From assembly GCF_000829455.1 (NCBI RefSeq), contig NZ_JXAK01000009.1:1-64000 (forward strand): 64,000 nucleotides of DNA, given 5' to 3'. This document shows, piece after piece, positions 47,601 through 57,809 of this stretch (positions within the stretch are counted from its first letter, which is position 1; each line of letters begins with the position of its first letter). The translations under genes were made by a program, and so were the position numbers. The DNA comes from Gordoniibacillus kamchatkensis. GTDB lineage: Bacteria > Bacillota > Bacilli > Paenibacillales > NBRC-103111. The notes below the pieces were generated by a model. It saw only the letters and a program-made list of their open reading frames with translations. It made no database searches and had not been told where the DNA came from.

Positions 47601-48454
47601 AAGATTTCCGCAACAATGTGAAACCGAACTGGTGCCCGGGGTGCGGCGACTTCTCGGTGCAAGCGTCCATTCAGCGGGCGGCGGCCAACGTCGGTCTCGA
47701 ACCGGAAAACTTGGCTGTCGTCTCCGGTATCGGCTGCTCCGGACGCATCTCCGGCTACATTAACTGCTATGGCTTCCACGGCGTTCACGGCCGCGCGCTG
47801 CCGATCGCGCAAGGCCTCAAAATGGCCAACCGCGAGCTGACCGTCATCGCTTCCGGCGGCGACGGCGACGGCTTCGCAATCGGGATGGGCCATACGGTGC
47901 ACGCAATTCGCCGCAACATCGACATTACCTACATCGTCATGGACAACCAAATTTACGGCTTGACCAAAGGCCAAACGTCGCCGCGCTCGGCGGAAGGCTT
48001 CAAGACGAAGTCGACGCCGCAAGGCTCCATCGAATCGGCGCTGTCGCCGATCGAGATGGCTTTGGCCGCAGGCGCAACGTTCGTTGCGCAATCGTTCTCG
48101 AGCAACCTGAAGCAATTGACCGCCGTCATCGAGGAAGGCCTGAAGCATAAAGGCTTCTCGTTCATCAACGTGTTCTCGCCGTGCGTAACGTTCAACAAAA
48201 TCAATACGTACGACTGGTTCAAAGAGCATGTCGTCGATCTGGAGGAAATTCCGGATTACGACCCGTCGAACCGCATTATGGCGATGACGAAGCTGATGGA
48301 AACGGAAGGCATGCTGACAGGCATCATTTATCAGGACAAGTCGCGGAAAAGCTACGAAGATATGGTGCACGGCTTCAAACCGGAAGGGCTTGCGAAGCAA
48401 AACGTCAAGCTCACGGAAGCCGAGTTCGACAAGCTTGTCGCTGAGTTCAAATAA
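47588..48454 (+). CDS. korB: 2-oxoacid:ferredoxin oxidoreductase, beta subunit
   Basis: Thiamine-diphosphate subunit of the complex with KorA. 288 aa counted from ATG 47588 (MATLKDFRNNVKPNW) behind AAGGAG within korA. WCPGCGDF holds two of the cluster/cofactor Cys; GGDGDGFAIGMGHTVHAIRR and NQIYGLTKGQTSPRS form the TPP site. No separate ferredoxin domain, so electrons go to a soluble ferredoxin. Confidence 0.94.
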   Translation: MATLKDFRNNVKPNWCPGCGDFSVQASIQRAAANVGLEPENLAVVSGIGCSGRISGYINCYGFHGVHGRALPIAQGLKMANRELTVIASGGDGDGFAIGMGHTVHAIRRNIDITYIVMDNQIYGLTKGQTSPRSAEGFKTKSTPQGSIESALSPIEMALAAGATFVAQSFSSNLKQLTAVIEEGLKHKGFSFINVFSPCVTFNKINTYDWFKEHVVDLEEIPDYDPSNRIMAMTKLMETEGMLTGIIYQDKSRKSYEDMVHGFKPEGLAKQNVKLTEAEFDKLVAEFK

Positions 48455-48476
48455 GCACGTTGATGGCTCACCATCA

Positions 48477-48511
48477 AGAGCATGCGGAAATGGTCCGCAT
48501 GCTCTTTTTTC
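48477..48511 (+). terminator. Terminator of korAB
   Basis: Stem AGAGCATGCGGA / TCCGCATGCTCT with a short loop and T6. Confidence 0.9.
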
Positions 48512-48608
48512 ACAAGCGGACAGGTGTGACATCGATCACTTGGTTAAGCCGGCGGGTTGTGATAGGATGAAGGGCGTAGGACCCGCAGCGAAGAAAGGAT
48601 GATTACAT

Positions 48609-49178
48609 ATGAAGCAAGTTCCGGTCGGCATATCCGCTCGTCATATTCATCTTTCGCCGGAGCATATCGGACTGTTGTTCGGGCCGGGCTATGAGCTGAA
48701 GCAGCTGAAGCCGTTGTCGCAGCCGGGCCAATTCGCCGCCGAGGAGCAGGTCGCGATCGCAGGCCCGAAAGGGCAGTTCGACAAAGTGCGCATTCTCGGC
48801 CCGGCGCGGGGCAAGACGCAGATTGAAATTTCCCGGACCGACGCGTTCCATCTCGGCGTCAATCCGCCGGTGCGAGAGTCAGGCAACATTGCCGGCACGC
48901 CCGGGCTGAAGGTGATCGGACCGGCAGGCGAGATCGAGCTGCAGGAAGGCGTTATCGTCGCGGCGCGGCATATTCATTTTCATACGGATGATGCGGCCAA
49001 ATGGGGAATCAAGGACAAGCAGCGGCTGCGCGTGCGGCTGAGCGGCGAACGGCCGCTCGTTTTCGAGGATGTGATTGCCAGGGTGTCGGATCAATACGCC
49101 CTCGATATGCACATCGATACGGACGAAGGCAACGCGGCGGGCGTCAAGACGGGGGATACGGCGGAAATATTGGATTGA
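48609..49178 (+). CDS. pduL: Phosphate acyltransferase, PduL type
   Basis: Converts acyl-CoA and phosphate to acyl phosphate (propionyl or acetyl). 189 aa. Two zinc-binding repeats are seen as [12 protein letters not shown] near 9-20 and [11 protein letters not shown] near 119-129. It has no N-terminal encapsulation peptide and no microcompartment genes nearby, so it is a housekeeping-type member. ATG 48609 follows AAAGGATG. It lies behind korAB, which makes acyl-CoA, but a terminator separates them. Confidence 0.9.
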   Translation: MKQVPVGISARHIHLSPEHIGLLFGPGYELKQLKPLSQPGQFAAEEQVAIAGPKGQFDKVRILGPARGKTQIEISRTDAFHLGVNPPVRESGNIAGTPGLKVIGPAGEIELQEGVIVAARHIHFHTDDAAKWGIKDKQRLRVRLSGERPLVFEDVIARVSDQYALDMHIDTDEGNAAGVKTGDTAEILD

Positions 49179-49187
49179 GTCATTCCT

Positions 49188-49217
49188 TTGTATATGGCCT
49201 AACTCTCATGCTATAAT
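49188..49217 (+). promoter_or_regulatory. Sigma-A promoter of miaB
   Basis: TTGTAT (49188-49193), an 18-base spacer, TATAAT (49212-49217), 37 bases before the miaB ATG. Confidence 0.65.
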
Positions 49218-49254
49218 CGAAGTTATGAGATTAGAGTCAAAGGGAGTGACAAAC

Positions 49255-50736
49255 ATGACGAAGCAGACAAAATCCGACAAGGATTATTCGATATATTTTC
49301 AACCACCGTCGCTCAAAGACGCGAAGAAGCGCGGCAAGGAAGAAGTCGCCGTTCATTACGATTTTGCGATTCCGCAAGAGCTGCAGCAGTTCGGCGCAGG
49401 GAAGAAGTACTTGATCCGCACGTACGGCTGCCAAATGAACGAGAACGACACGGAGACGATCAAAGGGCTGCTCGAGCAGATGGGCTATACGGAAACGGAA
49501 GAAAAGACGGAAGCCGATGTCATTCTGCTCAACACGTGCGCCATCCGCGAGAACGCCGAGGACAAAGTGTTCGGCGAGCTCGGGCACCTCAAGCCGCTGA
49601 AAACGCACAACCCGAATTTGGTGCTCGGCGTATGCGGCTGCATGTCGCAAGAGGAAGCGGTCGTGAACCGGATCATGCAAAAGCATGCGTTCGTCGATCT
49701 CATTTTCGGCACGCATAACATTCACCGGCTGCCGCAGCTGCTGCGCGACGCGGCGTTCGGCAAAGAAATGGTCGTCGAAGTATGGTCCAAAGAAGGCGAC
49801 ATCATCGAAAACTTGCCGCGCAAGCGCGCCGGGATGAAAGCATGGGTCAACATTATGTACGGCTGCGACAAGTTTTGCACGTACTGCATCGTGCCGTATA
49901 CGCGCGGCAAAGAGCGCAGCCGCCGTCCGCAGGACGTGCTGGCGGAAGTGCGCGAGCTGGCGCGGCAAGGCGTGCAGGAAGTGACGCTGCTCGGCCAAAA
50001 CGTCAACGCCTACGGCAAAGATTTCGAGGATATCGACTATACGTTCGGAGACTTGATGGACGACATCCGCAAAATCGATATTCCGCGCGTGCGGTTCACG
50101 ACGTCGCACCCGAGAGATTTTGACGACCGTTTGATCGAAGTGCTCGCCAAAGGCGGCAACCTCGTCGAGCACATCCATTTGCCGGTGCAGTCGGGATCGA
50201 CGGAAGTGCTGAAGCTGATGAGCCGCAAATACTCCCGCGAACAATATTTGGAGCTGGTGCGCAAAATTAAGGCGGCCATTCCGAACGCGGTGCTGACGAC
50301 GGACATTATCGTCGGCTTCCCGAACGAAACCGACGAGCAGTTCGAGGAGACGCTGTCGCTCGTGCGCGAGGTCGGCTACGACAACGCGTTCACGTTCATC
50401 TATTCGCCGCGGGACGGCACGCCGGCAGCCGCAATGGAAGACAACGTGCCGGCAGAGGTGAAGAAGCAGCGGCTGCAGCGGCTGAACGAGGCGCTGATGG
50501 AATCGAGCCTCGCCGCGAACTTGAAGCTGCGCGGCCAAGTCGTCGAAGTGCTCGTCGAAGGCGAAAGCAAGACGAATGCGAACGTGCTGGCAGGACGGAC
50601 GCGGACGAACAAGCTGGTCCATTTCGCCGGGCCGAAAAGCCTGGAAGGGCGGATGGCGTACGTGCGCGTTACGGACGCGCAGACGTGGACGCTGAAAGGC
50701 GAGCTGGTAGAGGAGCCGCTGCAGCTGTCGGTCTAA
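49255..50736 (+). CDS. miaB: tRNA-2-methylthio-N6-dimethylallyladenosine synthase MiaB
   Basis: Radical-SAM methylthiotransferase modifying A37 of tRNAs. 493 aa counted from ATG 49255 ([12 protein letters not shown]) behind AAAGGGAG; longer upstream frames run across the promoter. Cluster Cys in [25 protein letters not shown] and [11 protein letters not shown]. Radical-SAM CxxxCxxC in [17 protein letters not shown]-terminal TRAM. The roughly 60-residue N-terminal extension is usual in Bacillales. Confidence 0.96.
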   Translation: MTKQTKSDKDYSIYFQPPSLKDAKKRGKEEVAVHYDFAIPQELQQFGAGKKYLIRTYGCQMNENDTETIKGLLEQMGYTETEEKTEADVILLNTCAIRENAEDKVFGELGHLKPLKTHNPNLVLGVCGCMSQEEAVVNRIMQKHAFVDLIFGTHNIHRLPQLLRDAAFGKEMVVEVWSKEGDIIENLPRKRAGMKAWVNIMYGCDKFCTYCIVPYTRGKERSRRPQDVLAEVRELARQGVQEVTLLGQNVNAYGKDFEDIDYTFGDLMDDIRKIDIPRVRFTTSHPRDFDDRLIEVLAKGGNLVEHIHLPVQSGSTEVLKLMSRKYSREQYLELVRKIKAAIPNAVLTTDIIVGFPNETDEQFEETLSLVREVGYDNAFTFIYSPRDGTPAAAMEDNVPAEVKKQRLQRLNEALMESSLAANLKLRGQVVEVLVEGESKTNANVLAGRTRTNKLVHFAGPKSLEGRMAYVRVTDAQTWTLKGELVEEPLQLSV

Positions 50737-50770
50737 CAAAACGCTGCGCGAACATAGAGGAGTGGTGGTC

Positions 50771-51235
50771 ATGGCGGAGAAAGAAGAATTGCGCCGCAAA
50801 TTTGCGGAGTACGGCGTTATCGAGACGTTTACGAACACGGAAATGATCGTGCGCGAAGACGTGTTGGCCAAGGCTAAGGAGCTGGCCAACCTGATCTCAA
50901 CCTCGACCGAGGTAGAGATGTTCAAGAAAGCGGAGAAGCTGATCGCGGATAACGAGCGCGTACAAGGATTAATTAGCGCTATCAAGAAAAAACAGAAAGA
51001 AATTGTGGCGTTCGAGCATACGTTCAAAAACCCGGACATGGTGAAGAAAATCGAGGCGGAGATCGATGCGCTCCAGGACGAGCTCGACTCGATCCCGGTC
51101 GTGAGCGAATTCAAGCAGACGCAGCACGACATCAACTATTTGCTGCAGCTCGTCATCGGTGTCATCCGCGATCAGGTGGCGGACAACATCAACGTTGAAG
51201 CCGGCACGGCTCCGCAGCCGTCAAGCTGCGAGTAG
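50771..51235 (+). CDS. ymcA: RicA family protein YmcA
   Basis: 154-aa helical Com_YlbF-family protein. In Bacillus RicA/YmcA works with RicF and RicT, binds Fe-S clusters and modulates RNase Y and the Spo0A relay. The C-terminal Cys in QPSSCE matches the known conserved end. ATG 50771 follows GAGGAG; an in-frame GTG 9 bases earlier is less likely. It follows miaB as in Bacillus; cotE, next there, is absent here. Confidence 0.93.
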   Translation: MAEKEELRRKFAEYGVIETFTNTEMIVREDVLAKAKELANLISTSTEVEMFKKAEKLIADNERVQGLISAIKKKQKEIVAFEHTFKNPDMVKKIEAEIDALQDELDSIPVVSEFKQTQHDINYLLQLVIGVIRDQVADNINVEAGTAPQPSSCE

Positions 51236-51301
51236 GCAGCATGCCCGGAGCGGGGTGAAGCGGGCCGCAGCGTTTGGCGGCAGGCTTACGCCGCTGTATG
51301 G

Positions 51302-51329
51302 AAAAACTCCCGGGGACGGGAGTTTTTTT
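51302..51329 (+). terminator. Terminator of miaB-ymcA
   Basis: Stem AAAACTCCC / GGGAGTTTT with loop GGGGAC-like bases and a T-run. From 51330 to 51469 nothing else is recognised. Confidence 0.88.
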
Positions 51330-51469
51330 CTTAGCGCTTCAAAATGGTTAAGTTCGTTAAACGATAAAGCGCAATGATAATTATGCTGCACAGCATGAAA
51401 GGCTACCGCTAGACCGCACGGTCTCTTCTCATCGAAATAGGCTTGCTTAGAGAAGCTTTTGTTAGCGGG

Positions 51470-52432
51470 TCACGAGATGAGGAATCGGGCGATCTCATTG
51501 GTGAGCCGGACAGGTTCGCGCGGTACGAGCGCGAGCGTGAAACCGGCGGTAAGTTCGCGCGCCGGTACCGGCTGCAGTTTGTCGATAAGGCCGCATAAAA
51601 ACGCAAGAGCGCCGACGACGCGCTCCGGAGCGGTGCCGGCGGCACGGAGCGCGGCAAGGCTGAACGCGCTGCCGTGGCGCTTGGCAAGCCGCTCGCCGTC
51701 CGCAGCGAGCACGAGCGGGACGTGTGCGAAGCGCGGTGCGGGCAAGCCGAGCGCTTCGTACAACGCCAGCTGGCGCGGCGTCGAGTCGAGCAGGTCGTGC
51801 CCGCGCAGCACGTCGGTGATGCCCATGGCGGCATCGTCGACGACGACGGCGAGCTGGTAGCCGATGATGCCGTCGGCGCGCCTGACGACGAAATCGCCGC
51901 CGGCGCCGGGAGGAGCGTATTGCCGGCCGCAAACGGCGTCGTTGTAATGGAAGCCGTGGGCCGGCATGGCGAAGCGGTACGACGGCTTTTTGGCCGCTGC
52001 GCGCCGCTCTCGTTCGGCTGCCGAGAGGCTGCGGCACGTCCCGGGGTAAACGGGACCTTCCGAGGCGATGCCGTGCGGTGCGCTGGCCATGCTCAGCAGC
52101 TCGGCCCGGCTGCAATAGCAAGGATACAAGCGGCCATCGGCGAGCAGCCGCGCAAAAGCATCCTCGTACAGCTCCTCGCGCCCGCTTTGCACATAGGGCA
52201 CATACGGTCCGGCGACATCCGGGCCTTCGTCCCAGTCGAGCCCGAGCCAGCGCAAATCGTCCATGATCTGGGCGGCGAGCTCCGGGCGGGAGCGCGGCTT
52301 GTCAATGTCTTCCATGCGCAGCACCATTTGACCGCCTTGGCTGCGCATGTCAAGCCAGGCGAGCAGCGCGGTGCGGGCGTTGCCGAGATGAAGCTGTCCG
52401 GACGGCGTAGGGGCGAAGCGGCCGCGTTTCAT
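51470..52432 (-). CDS. gluQ: Glutamyl-Q tRNA(Asp) synthetase
   Basis: Attaches glutamate to queuosine in tRNA(Asp). 320 aa, a shortened GluRS catalytic core without the anticodon-binding domain. The HIGH-type motif is [19 protein letters not shown]. The zinc region is [11 protein letters not shown] with a later Cys in YPGTCRSLS. The KMSKS-type loop is [16 protein letters not shown] lies upstream on the - strand. It is convergent with ymcA and divergent from hrpB. Confidence 0.92.
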   Translation of the reverse strand: MKRGRFAPTPSGQLHLGNARTALLAWLDMRSQGGQMVLRMEDIDKPRSRPELAAQIMDDLRWLGLDWDEGPDVAGPYVPYVQSGREELYEDAFARLLADGRLYPCYCSRAELLSMASAPHGIASEGPVYPGTCRSLSAAERERRAAAKKPSYRFAMPAHGFHYNDAVCGRQYAPPGAGGDFVVRRADGIIGYQLAVVVDDAAMGITDVLRGHDLLDSTPRQLALYEALGLPAPRFAHVPLVLAADGERLAKRHGSAFSLAALRAAGTAPERVVGALAFLCGLIDKLQPVPARELTAGFTLALVPREPVRLTNEIARFLIS

Positions 52433-52528
52433 GGCATTGGCAGCCTCCTTAGTAACAATTATCGTACAAGTTCATTGCCACTCATTGTAGCAAAAAAAGA
52501 CAGAGGACTGAAGAGGAGAGAGAAGCGG

Positions 52529-55046
52529 ATGGCGGTTACCATGCCGATCGACGACATCATTCCCGATCTGCGCAGCGCTCTGAGCCGCTCCCGGCATGCC
52601 GTTCTTGTCGCCGAGCCGGGAGCGGGCAAGACGACGCGCGTGCCGCTGAGCTTGCTCCACGAGCCGTGGCTCGCAGGACAACGGATCGTCATGCTCGAGC
52701 CGCGGCGGCTTGCCGCGCGCACAGCTGCGGCTTTCATGGCGCGCAGTCTCGGCCAGAAGCCCGGCGAGACGGTCGGGTACCGCGTGCGCGGCGATACGCG
52801 GGTCGGCCCGGCGACGCGCATCGAGGTCGTGACGGAGGGGGTTTTGACGCGGATGCTGCAAAGCGATCCTTCGCTGGAGGGGATCGGCCTCGTCATTTTC
52901 GACGAATTTCATGAACGGAGCTTACACGCCGATCTCGGACTTGCGCTCAGCCTACAGGCGCAGGAGCTGCTGCGCGATGAGCTGCGCCTGCTCGTCATGT
53001 CGGCGACGCTCGAAGCGGAGGCCGTGGCAGAGCTGTTTGGCGGAGCGCCGGTGCTGCGCAGCGCGGGGCGGATGTACCCGGTGCAAACCCGCTACCGGCC
53101 GTTCCAAGCCGGCGGGCGGCGCATCGAGGAGGGGGTGGCCGCACTGATCTTGCAGGCGCTGCGCGACGAGCGGGAGGGAGATGTGCTGGCATTTCTGCCG
53201 GGGGCCGGTGAAATTCGCCGCACCGAAGCGCTGCTCGCCGCGGCGCTTGCCGGAAATGCCGATGCGCAGCGAGTACGGCTGGCCGCGCTATACGGCGCTA
53301 TGCCGCACGACGCCCAGGACCGGGCGCTGCAGCCGGCAGATGACGGTGCGCGCAAAGTCGTGCTGGCGACTTCGATCGCCGAAACGAGCCTTACCGTCGA
53401 AGGCGTCCGCATCGTCGTGGACTGTGGCCTCATGCGCGTCTCGCGCTTCTCGCCGCGCACCGGGATGACGCGGCTCGAGACGGTTCCCGTCTCGCTCGCC
53501 TCGGCCGACCAGCGGCGCGGGCGGGCGGGGCGCCTCGGTCCAGGCGTCTGCTACCGGATGTGGAGTGAAGAGCAGGAGCGCCTGCTGCCGGCGCACAGCA
53601 AGCCGGAAATACTGGAGGCCGATCTGAGCTCGCTCGCGCTGGAACTCGCCGCCTGGGGCACGGCGGATCCGGCCGAGCTCGCTTGGGTGACGCCGCCGCC
53701 GCAGGCGGCGTACGAGCAAGCGCGCGAGCTGCTCGCCCTGCTCGGCGCGCTCGACGCGGCCGGGGCGATCACCGCCCACGGCCGCCGCATGGCCGAGCTC
53801 GGCGCCGCGCCGCGGCTCGCGCACATGCTGCTGCGCGCGGAGGCGCTCGGGCTCGGCGCCCTCGCCTGCGAGCTCGCCGCCTTGCTCGGCGAGCGCGACG
53901 TGCTGCGCGGCGCGCCGGGCGCTCAGGCGCTGACATGCGCCTGCGCGTCGAGGCGCTGCGCGCGCATGCGGCCGGCGGCGGGGCAGCCGCCGGAGTCGAT
54001 CCCGCAGCGGCGAGCCGCATCGCCGCAGAGGCGGCCGCATGGCGCCGCCAGCTTGGCGTCGCCACCGCGCCGAGCCCCGCCGCCGAGCGGTGCGGGGCGG
54101 TGCTCGCGCTCGCTTACCCGGACCGGATCGGGCAAGCGCGCGGCGCGGCAAGTTTACGCTGAGCGGCGGACGCGGCGCGGCGCTGCCGGAAGGGCAGCCG
54201 CTCGCCCAAGCGCCTTACCTCGTTGCCGCCGAGCTCGACGATCAAGGCGTCGAGAGCCGCATTTTGCTGGCGGCGCCTATCGAGCAGGCGGAGTTCGAAG
54301 ACGTGATGGCGGACAGTTTGACGGAATCGTTCGAAGTGTTATGGGATTCAGGCAAGCAGGCGGTGCAAGCCCGCCGCCGCGTTCGCCTCGGAGTGTGGAC
54401 GCTGAAGGAAACCGTCTGGGACAAGCCGCCAGCTGAAAAAATCCGGGAAGCGCTCTTGGCCGGTATCGCCGCCGAAGGCCTCGCCATTTTGCCTTGGTCG
54501 AAAGCCGCCGTACAGCTGCGGGAACGGATCGCCTTTCTGCACCGTTTCGACCCGGCTTGGCCGGATATGTCGGATGAAGCGCTGCTCGCGGCGCTGCCGG
54601 ATTGGCTTGGGCCACATACGGACGGCATGCGCAATAAAAACGATCTGCAGCGGCTGAACTTGCCGTCGGTTCTTGAAGCAGCACTTACGTGGGAGCAGCG
54701 CGCCCGGCTCGAGCGGGAAGCGCCGACGCACATAACGGTGCCGAGCGGCTCCCGCCTTCCGGTCGATTACGGTGACCCCGAACAGCCCGTGCTCGCCGTA
54801 CGGCTGCAGGAAGTGTTCGGCTGGACGGAGACGCCGCGCATCGCCGGCGGCCGGGTGCCGCTAACGCTGCACCTGCTGTCTCCGGCGCAACGTCCGGTGC
54901 AGGTAACGCGCGACCTGGCGTCGTTTTGGCGGACGACGTATTTTGACGTAAAGAAAGACTTGAAAGGACGCTATCCGAAGCACTATTGGCCGGACGACCC
55001 GCTACAGGCAACGCCGACGAACCGGGCGAAGCCGTGGCCGTCATAA
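52529..55046 (+). CDS. hrpB: ATP-dependent helicase HrpB, two frameshifts
   Basis: DEAH-type superfamily 2 helicase. Start ATG 52529 behind GAGGAGAG. Walker A EPGAGKTT near 29-36, then DEFHERS, SATLEAEAVAE, and QRRGRAGRLGPG. The reading frame slips twice by one missing base: at 53918-53926 (GERDVLRGAPG, continuing as DMRLRVEALRAH) and at 54142-54147 (YPDRIGQARG, continuing as GKFTLSGGRGAALP). Repaired length is 839 aa, normal for HrpB, with the family C-terminal end DLKGRYPKHYWPDDP. Both slips lie in very GC-rich DNA, so base-calling error is likely; otherwise it is a pseudogene. Confidence 0.88.
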
Positions 55047-55081
55047 CGACGAAACGATAAAACTCCCGCCGCCAAGCCGCG

Positions 55082-55211
55082 AGGCAATAAGCTGGCTGTG
55101 AGACGTCCGGCATAACGCTCACCGATGAACTTCCAGTTTAACGCTTAGGCGTTAAGCTGATTGTGAGGCGTCCGGCTATCGCTCACCGCTGTACCTCCAG
55201 CTTAACGCCTA
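55082..55211. repeat. Tandem hairpin repeat, family C copy 2
   Basis: Two units, 55082-55147 and 55148-55211. Outer arms are like GGCGTTAAGCTG / CCAGCTTAACGCC. Inner arms GTGAG/CTCAC flank a core GACGTCCGGC or GGCGTCCGGC. It shares outer arms and core with 2528-2656 but has different inner arms. Confidence 0.8.
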
Positions 55212-55259
55212 GGCAAGGATGCGGGAGTTTTCGTTGTTACACAATCAGAACGGGACCGC

Positions 55260-56981
55260 TCATCCGAGCTGCGAACGGGCTTGCTTGTTGGCGAGGGCCC
55301 ATTCCGCATCCGGAAAACGGTCAGCCGGCTGCGGCATGCCGAAGAGAGCTCCTTGCATAAAGCGGCAGCCGAGCGCGGCCAGCGCATCCCGCTGCTCTTT
55401 CGTCTCTACTCCTTTAACAATGAGAGTAAGGGCAAGCTTATCGGCCAGATGAACGAGGGCTGAGACTATGGCCTTCTCCATTTCGCCGGAAAGGTGGCGA
55501 GTCAGCGAACGGTCCAGCTTGATCGTATGTGCCGCCAGCTGACGTAAATAGCGCAGCGAAGAAAAGCCGGAGCCGAAATCGTCGATGGTCAGCTCCACTC
55601 CGGCATTCGTAAGCGTTTGCAGCGGTTTGTCCGCCCATTCCGACTCGCTGACCAGCTCACTCTCGCAAATTTCGACAGACAGCAGAGCAGGGGAGAACCT
55701 AAGCTGGTGCAACACGGACAAAATGCGCTCGCTGCAATCGTCCCGGCACAGCTGCCGCAGCGACATATTGATGCCGAGCCGCAGCGGCAAGCCCCAGTCG
55801 TGCTGCCAGCGAAGCAGCTGATTGCATGCGGCATGGAGCATCCAATCGCTCAGCTCGTCGCTGAAGCCGTTCGCCTCGGCGAGCGGCATGAACTGGTCGG
55901 GCAGCAGCAGCCTTCCGTCCTCCGGACGCCAGCGGGGCATCGCTTCAAATCCGATCGGACGATTCGACGCGGCATCGACGAGCGGCTCGTAGTGCAGAAA
56001 AAAATGTTCCTTCGCGAGCGCCTCGCGCATCCCGAGCAAGCTGCTCGAGGCGATCGGCTCATAGCGGCCGACGGCGAACGCGAAATTGTTTTTGCCGCGC
56101 TCCTTCACTCTGTACATCGCGGCGTCCGCGGTTCGGAGCAGCGAATCGGCGTCTTGCCCGTCGCTCGGATACAAGGCGATGCCGACGCTGGCCGACAACG
56201 AAGCGGAATGGCCGTGCACGTGAAAAGGCTTGGACAGCTCGCGGGTGATCCGTTCGGCGATTTCCGCGGCTTGCTGTGTTGTGTGCAGGTTGCACAAGAT
56301 GACGACGAATTCGTCGCCGCCGATGCGCGCTGCCAAATCTTCTTCGCGGATGCACCGTTTCAGCCGTTTGGCCGCGTAGCGGATCGTTTCGTCGCCGATG
56401 GCGTGGCCGAGCGTATCGTTCACGGTTTTGAAACCGTCGAGATCGATCAGCAGCACGGCCAGGGTGTCCGGCGTGGCCGCCGCGTGCCGCCCCGCGCGAA
56501 TATCGTCCAGAAGCGACGCCAGCCGCTGCTGAAACAGCCGCCGGTTCGGCAGCTCCGTCAAGTAGTCGTGATAGGCCATATGATGAATGGTCCGTTCGTT
56601 GTTGCGGCGTTCCGTCACGTCCTGGGCGATGGCAAAGACGCCGCAGCCGGGCGCATCATGCGCCGGCATCAGCGTAACGTGCAGCTCTACGATGCGGCCG
56701 CAGCGGCGCGTCATCGCCGCTTCGAGCTGGACGGAGGCCCCGCCGGAGGCGGTCAGCAGCGCTTCCGCGAAGCTGTCTCGCGCTTCTTCGTCAAGCGCCG
56801 CAAAGAGGGAGCGGCCTTCGATGTCGTCGCGGTTATATCCAGTCAGTTCCTGCGCCGCGCGGTTTGCCTGCAAGCATATGCCGCTGGTATTCAGCTCGAA
56901 TACCGCATGCGGATGAAGCTCGAATAAAGCGGCATAGCCGTGTTCGCGCCGCTGCGAAGAAGGCTTGATCGAATCGTTCAA
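55260..56981 (-). CDS. PAS-GGDEF-EAL cyclic di-GMP protein
   Basis: 573 aa. PAS sensor domain about 14-125, GGDEF domain about 132-300 with intact GGDEF at 221-225, EAL domain about 315-560. The EAL domain has N405, E437, DDFGSG 467-472 and K488, but reads EAM at 346-348, and VKGVET at 522-527 puts Lys at 523 where active enzymes have the catalytic Glu (EGVET). No membrane segment. It could make c-di-GMP while its EAL half only binds it (inference). TTG 56981 follows AGGTGA. Confidence 0.9.
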   Translation of the reverse strand: MNDSIKPSSQRREHGYAALFELHPHAVFELNTSGICLQANRAAQELTGYNRDDIEGRSLFAALDEEARDSFAEALLTASGGASVQLEAAMTRRCGRIVELHVTLMPAHDAPGCGVFAIAQDVTERRNNERTIHHMAYHDYLTELPNRRLFQQRLASLLDDIRAGRHAAATPDTLAVLLIDLDGFKTVNDTLGHAIGDETIRYAAKRLKRCIREEDLAARIGGDEFVVILCNLHTTQQAAEIAERITRELSKPFHVHGHSASLSASVGIALYPSDGQDADSLLRTADAAMYRVKERGKNNFAFAVGRYEPIASSSLLGMREALAKEHFFLHYEPLVDAASNRPIGFEAMPRWRPEDGRLLLPDQFMPLAEANGFSDELSDWMLHAACNQLLRWQHDWGLPLRLGINMSLRQLCRDDCSERILSVLHQLRFSPALLSVEICESELVSESEWADKPLQTLTNAGVELTIDDFGSGFSSLRYLRQLAAHTIKLDRSLTRHLSGEMEKAIVSALVHLADKLALTLIVKGVETKEQRDALAALGCRFMQGALFGMPQPADRFPDAEWALANKQARSQLG

Positions 56982-57074
56982 AACGCATTCACCTACAGTA
57001 GATAAAGATACTTTCTATTATAGAACGTTTTGCCCGGGCTGGATAGGAATTCCACCGCATTTTTGCAAATTATT

Positions 57075-57809
57075 TTATTTTACATGTGCAAACAGATCGG
57101 TTTCGCCAGGCCGGTACGGGGCATCGGCCTGGATGAAATATTCGTTCGTGCCGAATTCGCGCACGACGCGGTCGTCCGGTCCCCAGAGCGACTTGTCGAG
57201 CTCGGTTTGCGAACGGTGGGCGCGAAACGAGAGCATTTTGCTGCGGCGCTGGTCGGTAATGTCGATGCGGGTAATTTGCTCTTTGCGAAAGCCGTATTTC
57301 TCCGGCCGCTTCATCGCTTCCCCGAACGAGATGAAATAGAGCCGCAGCTGCGGCAGTTCCCTCTTCAGCTCGGCGCAGGCGCGCGTTGTCGCCAGGCCGA
57401 TGGCGCAGTGGTCGGGATGCCCGCCGATGCGCTCGTGAAACGTCAGCACGACGTGCGGCTTGCGGAAGCGCAGCTCGGTTTTGATCGTCTCCACAAGCTG
57501 GCTGACCGGTTCGCATTCGACCAGTTTGTCGCGAATGCCGAGAAAGCGGAGATCGCCGATGCCGAGCAGACGGCACGCCTCACGCAGCTCGGCTTCGCGC
57601 AGCGCCGGCATCGTTTCGCGGTTCACGAACGGAGGGTTGCCCATCCTGCGGCCCATCTCGCCCTTCGTCGCGCAAACGAGGGAAATGTCGGCTCCGAGCG
57701 CGGCATATTTGGCAATCGTTCCGCCGCAAATGAACGATTCGTCGTCCGGATGCGCGAGCACGAGCGTCAGGCGCAGAGGCTCTTTTTTGTTGCGGACCTG
57801 TATCGTCAT
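57075..57809 (-). CDS. bshB2: Bacillithiol deacetylase BshB2 type
   Basis: LmbE-fold zinc deacetylase that removes acetate from GlcNAc-malate in bacillithiol synthesis. 244 aa with the metal motif AHPDDES at 19-25 and the later HPDHCAIG. Its start overlaps the yojF stop by 4 bases, the yojF-yojG arrangement of Bacillus, which supports BshB2 rather than another LmbE enzyme. Confidence 0.9.
   Translation of the reverse strand: MTIQVRNKKEPLRLTLVLAHPDDESFICGGTIAKYAALGADISLVCATKGEMGRRMGNPPFVNRETMPALREAELREACRLLGIGDLRFLGIRDKLVECEPVSQLVETIKTELRFRKPHVVLTFHERIGGHPDHCAIGLATTRACAELKRELPQLRLYFISFGEAMKRPEKYGFRKEQITRIDITDQRRSKMLSFRAHRSQTELDKSLWGPDDRVVREFGTNEYFIQADAPYRPGETDLFAHVK

Noticed and set aside
51674-52528. 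Upstream extension of the hrpB frame
   Set aside because: It runs antisense through gluQ; HrpB homology begins at ATG 52529 with a ribosome site.
55617-56927. 436-codon + strand ORF opposite the GGDEF-EAL gene
   Set aside because: The - strand frame carries clear PAS, GGDEF and EAL motifs; this one carries none.
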